DNA from: JAIXWP01 sp044371755
GTDB lineage: Bacteria; Bacteroidota; Bacteroidia; Flavobacteriales_D; Sanyastnellaceae
Reading direction: 5' to 3'
Length of the DNA stretch: 5,256 bases
NCBI GenBank assembly: GCA_044371755.1
Contig: JBILSZ010000147.1
Span: forward strand, 1-5,256
Notes under the pieces: generated by a model
Databases searched by the model: none
What the model saw: only the letters and a program-made list of their open reading frames with translations
What the model was told of the DNA's origin: nothing
Translations under genes and position numbers: made by a program
Shown: positions 1 through 5,256 of the stretch, in pieces
How positions within the stretch are numbered: the stretch's first letter is position 1
How the letters are laid out: every line of letters starts with the position of its first letter

Positions 1-2
1 GG

Positions 3-59
3 ATGGTATTCAGTGCGATGAGTCGAAGCACCAAGAAAATAGAAGAACTGAGTTTATAA
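3..59 (+). CDS. Possible C-terminal end of a gene entering from the left edge
   Basis: The third plus-strand frame is open from the window edge to a TAA at 57-59 and would end in SRSTKKIEELSL, a plausible charged C-terminus. The second frame is also open, to a TAG at 77-79, so the choice between them is uncertain, and with so few codons either could be chance. If real, this gene converges on the minus-strand operon, and the stem-loop at 89-126 lies between the two as a possible two-way terminator. No function can be assigned. Confidence 0.25.
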   Translation: MVFSAMSRSTKKIEELSL

Positions 60-88
60 TAACTGGCGTTAAGAAATAGTTCATGTCT

Positions 89-126
89 AGCAGGCTTTCG
101 ATTCGATTTAGAATCGAAGGCCTGCT
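89..126 (-). terminator. 16-bp stem-loop overlapping the 3' end of the outer-membrane protein gene
   Basis: Bases 89-104 pair with 111-126 over 16 positions with a single T·G pair, leaving a 6-base loop at 105-110. On the minus strand the loop contains the TAA stop of the outer-membrane protein gene, and the upstream arm encodes its last residues AGLRF. The stem is followed on the minus strand by AGACATGAACTATTTCTT, so there is no immediate U-run. It may be a non-canonical or factor-assisted terminator, or a structure that protects the mRNA 3' end. It could also serve a convergent gene from the left, though no U-run follows on that side either. Confidence 0.7.
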
Positions 127-1577
127 GAGATGACAATATTCAGAAGATGATTGGTAATTACCGTCTCCTCAATAAATGATGGGTCGTAAATCCAATAAGA
201 ATCCTGATTTTGTCCACTATACATAGCGGCTATATCAATGGAGAACGAATCTTTTCTGTACCCAAATCCTGATGTATAAGTCATACGAGCATTATTAATG
301 GCAGCACCATTTACAAATGGGCTTGTTTCGTATATCACACCCGCTCTTCCTCTGAAACGATCTGCGATTCTAATCTCTGCTCCCGTTCTCACGCGGTGAA
401 TCCTTCTATAAATGGTTTCAATAGTTTTATTTTCAATGGCAAAATCATAATCATTGCTCAATCCTCGAGTGTCCATTTTTATCCTGCCGAAATGCGTTGT
501 TTCATAGTCTGCTGAAACCACTCCTGACTTGCCCAATATAAATGCAGCACTCGCCATATAGCGTGCAGGCACTCTTACATTGTAGTTGCTAAGTAGCTCG
601 GGAGAAAAGAAGCTATATCCTGCGCCATCGACGAAAGTACTCGACATCGACGTGCTATATGCATCGGCTATCACCAAGTTGGTTGGACTCTGCCAAGTGG
701 CACCTACACGCAATTTTTCTCCTATACGATATATCGCTCCGAGACGCATGTTCAAGCCACTTCCGCTCGCGTTGATATCTTCAGTGTAGGTATAGTTATT
801 CAAATATCCAGAATCTACAAAACGTTCGGTGTAGGTACTTGACTCTCTAAAGAATACCGACTGCACACCTATGGTCATACCGATCATAAGTTTCTCTTCA
901 AGGCTCATCCCGAGAGCAAAGGTGGTTTCAGAGTGGCGGCCACTGCGGTTTATGTTCTTGCGCTGATTGATTCTGCCAATATTTTCCGCCGCGATATAAG
1001 TGTTTTGTAAAGTATCCAACGGATCTATAAGGTATGACTCCCATGCAAGACCAGCTCCAAACGGATATGCATCAGAAACTTCATTATATGCAATACCATT
1101 GGCCTGGGCCGCAAATACATTCAGTAGCGTATTGTTCTGGGCATTGCCTTCGATCGTGATATTCTGATTGAAGTTAGAAAAATTAGCAACGCCAATGCCA
1201 AATGAATAGCGAATCTTCGGATTGTTTTTAGAGTCCCTAACATTCACTAAACCCAAAGACTGCAGTACCGTCCTACCTTCAGAATTATCGCGAGCTGTTC
1301 CCAAATGTGCAGCCTCCGTAGTTCGATTTTGTATTCCCAAGGAAACTTCGAAAGACATTCTTTTATTCAGTGCAATACCTGCGGGATTGTTCCAGAATGC
1401 TGAGAGATCAGCACCGATTGCCCCAAACGCTCCTCCCATTCCCAAAGAGCGAGCGGTACCCGCCACTGATGTATTCGAATAGCGCAAAGCATCTACCTCG
1501 TTCTGGGCATTAGCCATCAAACTTAAGAATATCAGCGAACATGCCGCCCATATTCGGTTGTACTGAATTGATTTCAT
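108..1577 (-). CDS. FadL/OmpP1/TodX-like outer-membrane beta-barrel protein
   Basis: This 489-residue protein probably sits in the outer membrane as a FadL-type beta-barrel. Residues 1-24 form a signal peptide (basic start, hydrophobic CSLIFLSLM, cleavage at ANA|Q). Next comes the block usual in Bacteroidota members of this family: RYS at 32-34, GTARSLGMGGAFGAIG at 40-55, and DLSAFWNNPAG at 57-67. The rest alternates short amphipathic strands with polar loops, has no cysteine, and ends in the aromatic beta-signal SAGLRF used for BAM-dependent insertion. Relatives are often annotated as hemin receptor or hydrophobic-compound transporter, but the substrate is not readable here. The frame stays open upstream to a TTG at 1688, but that start would overlap the lipoprotein gene and bury the signal peptide, so ATG 1577 is chosen. 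The gene follows the lipoprotein gene by 10 bp, so co-transcription is likely. Confidence 0.9.
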   Translation of the reverse strand: MKSIQYNRIWAACSLIFLSLMANAQNEVDALRYSNTSVAGTARSLGMGGAFGAIGADLSAFWNNPAGIALNKRMSFEVSLGIQNRTTEAAHLGTARDNSEGRTVLQSLGLVNVRDSKNNPKIRYSFGIGVANFSNFNQNITIEGNAQNNTLLNVFAAQANGIAYNEVSDAYPFGAGLAWESYLIDPLDTLQNTYIAAENIGRINQRKNINRSGRHSETTFALGMSLEEKLMIGMTIGVQSVFFRESSTYTERFVDSGYLNNYTYTEDINASGSGLNMRLGAIYRIGEKLRVGATWQSPTNLVIADAYSTSMSSTFVDGAGYSFFSPELLSNYNVRVPARYMASAAFILGKSGVVSADYETTHFGRIKMDTRGLSNDYDFAIENKTIETIYRRIHRVRTGAEIRIADRFRGRAGVIYETSPFVNGAAINNARMTYTSGFGYRKDSFSIDIAAMYSGQNQDSYWIYDPSFIEETVITNHLLNIVISAGLRF

Positions 1578-1587
1578 GGCCTTGAGA

Positions 1588-2766
1588 TTATCTGCGTCTT
1601 GTGCCGCCAGAACCGCTGCCGCTGCCGCCTCTGCTTCCGCCACCACCCGACTGACTTGGTCTGGAAGGAGGTGGAGAACTGCGTTCAATTGTTGGACGCG
1701 AAGGCTCTGTACGTTGCGGTCTCACTTCCTGTTTTCCTTCATTGCGATCTCTGCTTGGGGCAGGCTCACGCTGAGGAGTCACATTAGGATTCGGTTGACG
1801 TTCACGCGTTGGACGATCAGGAGTGACCACATTTGGTCGCACTGCACCGCCATTCGAATTCTGTTCATTTCTTGGACGATCCACCACAGGACGCTCATTG
1901 CCTCCCGTTTTTGAACCGCTTGAATTCGGACGTGAAGGATTATTGCTTGGAGCATTTGTATTTTGCTCATTGAGAAAATCAACTTTACCCTTGGTTCTGC
2001 GAGGCGCAGTTCCATTAACGATGCTATTACCGATCGAGCTGTTGCCGCTAATTGAAGGACGTTGACCGATTACGAAACCATTGTCGTTGCTATTGCCAGC
2101 CCATATCCAAGGGTTGTAAGCCGCACCGTTCCAGCCATATCCGGCATTCCATGGATTATTCCAAGGGTTGTTCCAAGGATTGTTCCAGCCATAATTCATA
2201 GGACGATTCCAAGCCCAGTTGTTGCACCAAGGATCTATCCATGGATCACACCACGGATCGTAAAAACCATTATTAAATCCTGAATTCCAACCATTGTTCC
2301 AACCGTTATTCCAACCCATTCCCCATCCCGAATTCCAACCGTTGTTCCAGCCATTGCCTACGCCAAATCCCATTCTCCAACCCCAAATCGGATCATAGAA
2401 AAAACGGGTATTGCCACCCCAGCCATTATTAAAGCCGCTGCCACCCCAATTGTTGTTGAGGCCATTGCCGCCCCAGCTTTGATTGACATCACCATAATAA
2501 TTGTTAATCACATCACCTTGGTCGGTATCTCCTGAATAATAATCCTCTTCATCCGAAAAATTGGAAGATTGATTTTGTGAATTGTTTTGATCAGATGAGC
2601 TATTGGAAGAAGCTACAGGAATGTCTGTAATGAATGTTTCTCCTGGTTGATAATAAACCTCATCATCCTCGTAACGCGCGCCCGTATTGAGATCTCTGGA
2701 TGAGTTGCATGCAGAAAAAAGTAGTGTGAGGGTAAAGAGTGCAAGCAGAAGTTGGTGTGTTCTCAT
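1588..2766 (-). CDS. Lipoprotein with Trp/Asn/Gly-rich period-4 repeat core and basic Pro/Arg/Gly tail
   Basis: The 392-residue product begins with a lipoprotein signal: hydrophobic LLLALFTLTLLFSA, then Cys20 in an FSAC lipobox. The mature chain has four zones. Residues about 21-90 are acidic and rich in Ser, Asn, Asp and Tyr. Residues 98-222 hold 23 tryptophans, many spaced exactly four apart (NNGW, NSGW, DPWx and NNPW units), with a Cys pair at 173 and 181. A short linker follows, and residues about 255-392 are basic, rich in Pro, Arg, Asn and Ser, ending in a Gly/Ser run and TRRR. No catalytic domain is recognisable. The chain looks largely disordered or repetitive, and is probably anchored to the outer membrane. 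A TTG two codons upstream is possible, but ATG 2766 gives the better signal peptide. It is the first gene of an operon with the beta-barrel gene. From memory, similar low-complexity proteins occur beside such barrel genes and proS in flavobacteria, sometimes labelled vitellogenin-like; that name carries no functional meaning. Confidence 0.85.
   Translation of the reverse strand: MRTHQLLLALFTLTLLFSACNSSRDLNTGARYEDDEVYYQPGETFITDIPVASSNSSSDQNNSQNQSSNFSDEEDYYSGDTDQGDVINNYYGDVNQSWGGNGLNNNWGGSGFNNGWGGNTRFFYDPIWGWRMGFGVGNGWNNGWNSGWGMGWNNGWNNGWNSGFNNGFYDPWCDPWIDPWCNNWAWNRPMNYGWNNPWNNPWNNPWNAGYGWNGAAYNPWIWAGNSNDNGFVIGQRPSISGNSSIGNSIVNGTAPRRTKGKVDFLNEQNTNAPSNNPSRPNSSGSKTGGNERPVVDRPRNEQNSNGGAVRPNVVTPDRPTRERQPNPNVTPQREPAPSRDRNEGKQEVRPQRTEPSRPTIERSSPPPSRPSQSGGGGSRGGSGSGSGGTRRR
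2147..2194 (-). repeat. 12-bp tandem repeat, four units, encoding NNPW units
   Basis: Read on the plus strand, the units begin with TTCC at 2147, 2159, 2171 and 2183, and the two central ones read TTCCAAGGGTTG and TTCCAAGGATTG. On the coding strand each unit gives a Trp codon four residues from the next (Trp 194, 198, 202 and 206 of the lipoprotein). The array lies inside the lipoprotein gene. Confidence 0.8.
2227..2262 (-). repeat. 12-bp tandem repeat, three units, encoding DPW(C/I) units
   Basis: Three adjacent units read CCAAGGATCTAT, CCATGGATCACA and CCACGGATCGTA on the plus strand and encode DPWx three times, followed by NNW. The first and third DPWx units end in Cys. The array lies inside the lipoprotein gene, between the two other repeat arrays. 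Confidence 0.75.
2285..2356 (-). repeat. 12-bp tandem repeat, six units, encoding NNGW/NSGW units
   Basis: Six 12-bp units run head to tail, with a plus-strand consensus near TTCCAACCNTTG. The fourth unit (2321-2332, CCCCATCCCGAA) is the most diverged. Each unit places one Trp codon, giving Trp 140, 144, 148, 152, 156 and 160 of the lipoprotein. The array could change length by slippage in whole four-residue steps without breaking the frame. Confidence 0.8.
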
Positions 2767-2801
2767 CGTCAAATGTTTTTATTGAATTACCCGATTATTC
2801 T

Positions 2802-2809
2802 CAAATGTA
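2802..2809 (-). promoter_or_regulatory. -7 promoter box for the lipoprotein/outer-membrane protein operon
   Basis: The minus strand reads TACATTTG, a full match to the Bacteroidota -7 consensus TAnnTTTG. Transcription would start near 2797, leaving a leader of about 30 bases before ATG 2766. No clear -33 TTG is found at the usual spacing. The leader has no obvious Shine-Dalgarno sequence, as is usual in this phylum. Confidence 0.6.
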
Positions 2810-2833
2810 AGGAAAAAATTTCACCTACTTTTG
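2805..2833 (+). promoter_or_regulatory. Promoter for proS and its downstream companion
   Basis: TACTTTTG at 2826-2833 fully matches the Bacteroidota -7 element TAnnTTTG. An ATG triplet at 2805-2807, one mismatch from the -33 TTG, precedes it by 18 bases. The expected start near 2838 leaves a leader of about 30 bases to ATG 2868. The candidate -33 lies within the -7 box of the opposing promoter. Confidence 0.6.
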
Positions 2834-2867
2834 TCCCTCAAAATTACTCAACAATCATACCAACAAA

Positions 2868-4337
2868 ATGGCGGAAAAGCTTACCTCACGTGCAGAAGAT
2901 TATTCCAAATGGTACAACGAACTTGTCGTCATGGCCGACCTTGCCCAACACAGTGATGTGAAGGGTTGTATGGTGATCAAGCCATACGGCTATGCTATTT
3001 GGGAAAAGATGAAAGATGCTTTGGACAAGATGTTCAAGGATACCGGACACCAAAACGCATACTTCCCTCTTTTCATTCCAAAAAGCTATCTAAGCAAGGA
3101 GGCAGCCCACGTAGAAGGTTTTGCTAAAGAATGTGCGGTAGTAACACATTACCGCTTAAAGACTGTAGGCAATGAAGTGGTGGTCGACCCTGACGCAAAG
3201 TTGGAGGAAGAATTGATTGTAAGACCTACCTCCGAAACGATTATTTGGAATACCTACAAAGGCTGGATTCAAAGCTACAGAGACCTTCCTATATTGATCA
3301 ATCAGTGGGCGAATGTGGTGCGCTGGGAAATGCGTACGCGTTTATTTTTGAGAACAGCCGAGTTCCTATGGCAAGAAGGTCATACCGCTCATGCCACAGC
3401 ACAAGAAGCGATTCAAGAAACCGAACAAATGCTCGGTATCTATGCTGAGTTTGCCGAAAAGTGGATGGCCATGCCCGTAGTAAAAGGAAGAAAATCTGAA
3501 AGCGAGCGTTTTGCAGGTGCTGTTGATACACTTTGTATCGAAGCAATGATGCAAGATGGAAAGGCTCTTCAAGCGGGTACTTCTCACTTTTTGGGACAAA
3601 ATTTCGCGAAAGCTTTTGATGTCAAATTTGCCTCTAAAGAAGGCGTCAACGATTACGTTTGGGCTACCTCATGGGGAGTATCTACGCGCTTGATGGGCGC
3701 TTTGATTATGACTCACAGTGATGACAAAGGTCTTCGACTTCCACCTATGCTTGCACCTATTCATGTGGTAATTGTTCCTATATATAAGGGTTTAGAACAA
3801 TTAGACGAAATACATGAAAAGGTAAAACCTTTGATGCAAGAACTTAAAGCAAAAGGATACACCGTCAAATTTGATGGTGATGATTCTAAGCGTTCAGGAT
3901 GGAAGTTTGCGGAATACGAACTCAAAGGAGTACCGGTGCGCATTGCTCTTGGCCCTAAGGATATGGAGAATGGAACGATCGAGGTGGCGCGCAGAGATGA
4001 CGGAACCAAGGAGACCATCCAATTGGAAGGAAGCGCTGCGCATATTGAAAAATTGCTTGGCGAAATTCAAGATAACTTGTACAACGAAGCTTTGGAACGC
4101 AAAATTTCTTTAACAACTATAGTGAATTCTTATGAAGAATTTAAGACATTGTTGGATGAAAAAGGAGGTTTCTTTGCCGCGCATTGGGACGGAACTGCTG
4201 AGACGGAAGATAAAATCAAGGCAGAAACCAAAGCAACAATACGATGCATCCCGCTGGATGCCCCTGAAGAAGATGGAGTGTGCATGGTGACGGGCAAACC
4301 GAGCAAACGCAGAGTTTTGTTTGCAAGAGCTTATTAA
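2868..4337 (+). CDS. proS: Prolyl-tRNA synthetase, short archaeal/eukaryote-like type
   Basis: This class II synthetase activates proline with ATP and charges tRNA-Pro in the cytoplasm. Its 489 residues are full length for the ProS type that lacks the large inserted editing domain of the E. coli form. The catalytic core shows the motif 1 region at about 33-71 (GCMVIKPYGYAIW to YFPLFIP), RPTSE at 119-123, motif 2 with RWEMR at 152-156 and FLWQEGHTAH at 166-175, the GTSH proline-pocket loop at 237-240, TSWGVS at 267-272, and motif 3 with GLRLPPMLAP at 288-297. The anticodon-binding domain follows (IHVVIVPIYKG onward, about 298-400). The C-terminal domain ends in the Tyr typical of this type (LFARAY). 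That domain keeps Cys460 and Cys472, but the positions where relatives carry the other zinc ligands read AAHWDG and VTG, so zinc binding is probably lost. ATG 2868 fits the promoter spacing and the usual N-terminus. Confidence 0.97.
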   Translation: MAEKLTSRAEDYSKWYNELVVMADLAQHSDVKGCMVIKPYGYAIWEKMKDALDKMFKDTGHQNAYFPLFIPKSYLSKEAAHVEGFAKECAVVTHYRLKTVGNEVVVDPDAKLEEELIVRPTSETIIWNTYKGWIQSYRDLPILINQWANVVRWEMRTRLFLRTAEFLWQEGHTAHATAQEAIQETEQMLGIYAEFAEKWMAMPVVKGRKSESERFAGAVDTLCIEAMMQDGKALQAGTSHFLGQNFAKAFDVKFASKEGVNDYVWATSWGVSTRLMGALIMTHSDDKGLRLPPMLAPIHVVIVPIYKGLEQLDEIHEKVKPLMQELKAKGYTVKFDGDDSKRSGWKFAEYELKGVPVRIALGPKDMENGTIEVARRDDGTKETIQLEGSAAHIEKLLGEIQDNLYNEALERKISLTTIVNSYEEFKTLLDEKGGFFAAHWDGTAETEDKIKAETKATIRCIPLDAPEEDGVCMVTGKPSKRRVLFARAY

Positions 4338-4356
4338 TCTATTTTAATCACACTAT

Positions 4357-5043
4357 ATGACTCCAACTCCTGCTGAAACGATTGATCGCTTGTTGCGAGA
4401 AATAAGCGTGCTCAAGCAAGATGTCTTTCATCTCACCATTGATACGTTTCATGACTTCAAATTAGTCTTACAAGAAGTGATCAAAGAGACTTCACAGAAG
4501 TTTGGTGACACTGACAAAAGGGTGGAGATTTACTATCGTGACCGCGGTGATTTCCAAGCGGAAATTAAGGTGGGCAGTGATATTCTCATTTTCCAAATGC
4601 ACACCAATGTGTTTCAATTTGATAATACACACCCCCTTTGGAAGAGCGGTTATTTCAAGGACAATGATAAAAATTCGTACGTTGGCATAATCAACATTTA
4701 CAATTTCCTTTCAGATAGTATCCGTTATCAGCGACAGTGGGATATGGGATATTTGATAGGCCGGGTGTTTGTGAATCGCGAGCGTCATTTCATGGTTCAA
4801 GGCAAACGTCAGTTGGGCTATCTTTTCAATGACATGATCAACAGCGAACTCACAAAAGAGAAGATCAAAGAAGTGGTTCATAGTGCTATTCTTTATACGT
4901 TAGACTTTGATCTTTTGGTGCCGCCCTACGAGAATCTTCAAGAGATTACTCTCGAACAAATCCAATCTATTAGTCAAAGTCATAGTCTAGCCACTGGCAA
5001 GCGTCTTGGCTTCAGATTTGGTTTGGAAGACGGGGTATTGTAA
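4357..5043 (+). CDS. Uncharacterised 228-residue cytoplasmic protein, downstream of proS
   Basis: I cannot assign a named family or function. The protein has no signal peptide or membrane segment. Residues 5-48 look like a long amphipathic helix (TIDRLLREISVLKQ, then DFKLVLQEVIKE). Residues 55-145 look like an alpha/beta core rich in aromatics: VEIYYRDRG, FQMHTNVFQF, SYVGIINIYNFLSDSIRYQRQWDMG and YLIGRVFVNRERHF, then GKRQLGYLF. A helical, acidic C-terminal part follows (about 165-205). From memory, proteins with the same HTNVF, IYNFL-D-S and YLIGR-FVN pattern occur as unnamed conserved proteins across Bacteroidota; this is unverified. The gene starts 19 bp after the proS stop with no promoter or terminator visible between them, so it is probably co-transcribed. 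ATG 4357 is the first start in the frame after proS. No mutation or truncation is evident. Confidence 0.9.
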   Translation: MTPTPAETIDRLLREISVLKQDVFHLTIDTFHDFKLVLQEVIKETSQKFGDTDKRVEIYYRDRGDFQAEIKVGSDILIFQMHTNVFQFDNTHPLWKSGYFKDNDKNSYVGIINIYNFLSDSIRYQRQWDMGYLIGRVFVNRERHFMVQGKRQLGYLFNDMINSELTKEKIKEVVHSAILYTLDFDLLVPPYENLQEITLEQIQSISQSHSLATGKRLGFRFGLEDGVL

Positions 5044-5070
5044 TTGGTCTTTGGAAGTAAATACATCAAC

Positions 5071-5140
5071 GACTAATTCGCAATGACTGATTCGTGATGA
5101 CCAATTCGCAATGACTAGTTCGCAATGACTGATTCACTCA
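5071..5140. repeat. 14-bp tandem repeat, five units, in intergenic DNA
   Basis: Five adjacent 14-bp units start at 5071, 5085, 5099, 5113 and 5127, with consensus GACTRATTCGCAAT. The first, third and fourth are closest to one another; the second has TTCGTGAT, and the fifth diverges after GACTGATTC. The array lies 27 bp after the stop of the 228-residue protein gene. No open frame with coding character is seen across it. It may be a variable-number tandem repeat or a site bound by a protein. Confidence 0.85.
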
Positions 5141-5178
5141 TTACGAGTTCCCTTATTCGAAAGTCAGACTCCAAGGTT

Positions 5179-5206
5179 TTCACCAAAAAACCTAGATTTT
5201 GGTGAA
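5179..5206. promoter_or_regulatory. Interrupted palindrome 1 of a pair, putative operator
   Basis: Arms TTCACCAAAA (5179-5188) and TTTTGGTGAA (5197-5206) are perfect 10-bp inverted repeats around an 8-base spacer. It shares its first 13 bases and its right end with the second copy, which begins 32 bp later. RNA from either strand could fold into a hairpin, but the spacing and duplication favour a dimeric repressor site over a terminator. Confidence 0.6.
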
Positions 5207-5210
5207 TACA

Positions 5211-5238
5211 TTCACCAAAAAACGCTATATTTGGTGAA
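5211..5238. promoter_or_regulatory. Interrupted palindrome 2 of a pair, overlapping a -7 box
   Basis: Arms TTCACCAAA (5211-5219) and TTTGGTGAA (5230-5238) are perfect 9-bp inverted repeats around a 10-base spacer. The 28-bp copy matches the first at about 22 positions. Its right half contains the promoter-like element TATATTTG, so a protein bound here would be expected to block transcription to the right. Confidence 0.6.
5226..5233 (+). promoter_or_regulatory. -7 promoter box facing the right edge
   Basis: TATATTTG is a full match to TAnnTTTG and lies inside palindrome 2. Transcription would begin near 5238-5240, only about six bases before a possible ATG at 5245. No convincing -33 TTG is seen at the usual distance. 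The corresponding place in palindrome 1 has one extra T and does not match. Confidence 0.45.
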
Positions 5239-5244
5239 AATAGA

Positions 5245-5256
5245 ATGAAATGGAGT
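5245..5256 (+). CDS. Possible start of a gene running off the right edge
   Basis: ATG at 5245 opens a frame reading MKWS to the window end, directly downstream of the paired palindromes and their -7 box. Only four codons are visible, so the coding call rests entirely on this upstream arrangement. The identity of the product cannot be inferred. Confidence 0.25.

Noticed and set aside
10..84. Minus-strand 24-codon frame starting MNYFLTP after the hairpin
   Set aside because: It is very short with no promoter or conserved feature, and is most likely chance.
1578..1688. N-terminal extension of the barrel protein to a TTG start at 1688
   Set aside because: It adds 37 Ala-rich residues that overlap the lipoprotein gene and would place the signal peptide internally. 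ATG 1577 gives a normal signal peptide.
1576..2283. Plus-strand open frames opposite the lipoprotein gene, rich in Arg, Pro and Ile
   Set aside because: Their composition mirrors the Trp/Asn/Gly repeat codons on the other strand, and no starts with promoter context are visible.
2767..2772. TTG start two codons upstream of the lipoprotein ATG
   Set aside because: ATG 2766 yields a standard lipoprotein signal. The TTG adds only two residues and has no ribosome-binding support.
2770..2777. AACATTTG on the minus strand as a second -7 box near the lipoprotein start
   Set aside because: It lacks the initial T of TAnnTTTG and has no -33 element. It would start transcription at the ATG itself, and the box at 2802-2809 is better.
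5071..5140. CRISPR array
   Set aside because: The 14-bp units are directly adjacent with no unique spacers, and no cas gene is present.
5179..5238. Intrinsic terminators for the proS operon
   Set aside because: The stems are AT-rich, there is no U-run after either, they lie over 130 bp from the last stop codon, and the second contains a promoter box, so an operator role fits better.

Overview
The window looks like chromosomal DNA of a Bacteroidota member (Flavobacteriia or a related class). The grounds are a short ProS-type prolyl-tRNA synthetase, a FadL/OmpP1-like outer-membrane protein of the Bacteroidota style, a lipoprotein signal ending in FSAC, start codons without Shine-Dalgarno sequences, and three perfect matches to the Bacteroidota -7 promoter element TAnnTTTG. 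Base composition is moderate, and no gene stands out as clearly foreign.

Layout. Positions 1-88 hold at most the last codons of a gene entering from the left. A 16-bp stem-loop at 89-126 closes the minus-strand operon and contains the stop codon of its last gene in the loop. The minus-strand operon (2766 down to 108) encodes a lipoprotein with a very unusual Trp/Asn/Gly core in which Trp recurs every fourth residue, followed after 10 bp by a 489-residue FadL/OmpP1-like beta-barrel protein. A 101-bp divergent intergenic region (2767-2867) carries one -7 box on each strand, close enough that the two promoters probably compete. The plus-strand operon has proS (2868-4337) and, 19 bp later, an unnamed 228-residue cytoplasmic protein (4357-5043). 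The last 213 bp are non-coding as far as visible: five tandem 14-bp repeats (5071-5140), then two 28-bp interrupted palindromes 32 bp apart (5179-5238). The second palindrome contains a perfect -7 box just before a possible start codon at 5245.

How it fits together. The minus-strand genes make two envelope proteins, one lipid-anchored and one spanning the outer membrane, so a functional pair is plausible but not proven. The plus-strand genes are a housekeeping translation enzyme and an apparent conserved companion of unknown role. The most notable signals are the period-4 tryptophan lipoprotein, the paired palindrome/promoter element at the right edge, the overlapping divergent promoters and the stop-codon-in-loop hairpin. 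I see no CRISPR array, transposase, tRNA, rRNA or recognisable defence system.
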